Below are positions 63,751-64,000 of a DNA stretch of 64,000 bases, piece by piece. Location: the NCBI RefSeq assembly GCF_900102315.1, contig NZ_FNBL01000009.1, positions 84,069-148,068 on the forward strand, given 5' to 3'. Source of the stretch: Celeribacter baekdonensis (GTDB lineage: Bacteria > Pseudomonadota > Alphaproteobacteria > Rhodobacterales > Rhodobacteraceae). Position 1 is the first letter of the stretch; each line of letters opens with the position of its first letter. Under the pieces are notes generated by a model. It saw only the letters and a program-made list of their open reading frames with translations, made no database searches and had not been told where the DNA came from. The position numbers were made by a program, and so were the translations under genes.

Positions 63751-64000
63751 ATGACAGTTAAGACAGTAGGCCTTGATCTGGCCAAGGATGTTTTTCAGGT
63801 TCACGGCATTTCGGAGAATGGTCGGGTCATCTTCAATAGGGCCATAAAGCGGGCGAAGCTGCTTGCCTTCTTTGAGACGCTGCCGCCCTGTTTGGTCGGC
63901 ATGGAGGCGTGTGGATCGTCCCACCATTGGGGTCGCCAGCTGCGCAAATTGGGACACGAGGTGAAACTCATGCCCGCCGGATACGTCAAACCCTACGTGA
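63751..64000 (+). mobile_element. IS110-family transposase (5' part, runs off window)
   Basis: Translation from ATG 63751 gives 83 residues: MTVKTVGLDLAKDVFQVHG carries the first catalytic aspartate of the DEDD RuvC-like domain (D9), and PPCLVGMEACGSSHHWGRQL carries the glutamate at about residue 51. This is the N-terminal domain of IS110-family recombinases; the C-terminal domain with the catalytic serine is beyond the window. IS110 elements use non-coding bridge RNAs to choose their targets. Whether the element is intact cannot be seen. Confidence 0.88.

Overview
The window reads as a chromosomal segment of a marine alphaproteobacterium of the order Rhodobacterales (roseobacter type). The evidence is a GC-rich background with Rhodobacterales-like protein sequences, a dnaA-dnaN-recF-gyrB replication block, a pair of genes resembling the head-spike genes of the Rhodobacter gene transfer agent (GTA), KpsMTE-type capsule export, YjbH/YjbF exopolysaccharide proteins and several sulfotransferases. 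Genus and species cannot be settled from the sequence alone.

Layout. (1) 1-14.8 kb is a surface-polysaccharide region: phosphomannomutase (cut by the window edge) and ManC for GDP-mannose, glycosyltransferases, a Wzy-like polymerase, a Wzx-like flippase, two sulfotransferases, an epimerase/dehydratase and a YjbH/YjbF pair. Two genes resembling GTA capsid spike genes sit in the middle of it. (2) 14.8-29.3 kb is one polyol or sugar catabolic locus: a divergent SorC-type regulator with paired palindromic operators, then a glycerol-1-phosphate dehydrogenase-like enzyme, a HAD phosphatase, a GlpD-like dehydrogenase, a xylulokinase-like kinase, a ribose-type ABC importer, a second FGGY kinase and an acetolactate-synthase-like thiamine-diphosphate enzyme. 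No aldolase or isomerase is present, and the combination matches no pathway I can name. (3) 29.3-37.1 kb holds dnaA, dnaN, recF, a LysE-type exporter and gyrB. A convincing cluster of DnaA boxes is not visible in the 0.86 kb before dnaA. (4) 37.2-52.1 kb is a second surface region: two glycosyltransferases, a large RTX subtilisin-like protease, a second RTX protein, two more sulfotransferase-like proteins, an RgpF/WbsX fusion and KpsM/KpsE/KpsT. (5) 52.1-60.2 kb is mixed housekeeping (tRNA hydroxylase TrhO, nicotinamidase, SulP transporter, nicotinate phosphoribosyltransferase, ArfB, a Crp/Fnr regulator), with a decayed HtrA/DegP remnant and an AT-rich membrane-protein gene beside a 58-residue Gly/Ser-rich gene. 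(6) 60.2-64 kb is accessory: an IS3-type transposase remnant, a TetR-controlled four-gene operon, a truncated tyrosine recombinase and the start of an IS110-family element.

How the genes fit together. The two polysaccharide regions flank the replication and polyol blocks and probably serve a sulfated capsule or exopolysaccharide. The spike-like genes in the first region suggest that the machinery for recognising a capsule is inherited with genes for making one. The polyol locus looks like a self-contained import, phosphorylation, oxidation and carbon-carbon bond cleavage unit under a single regulator.
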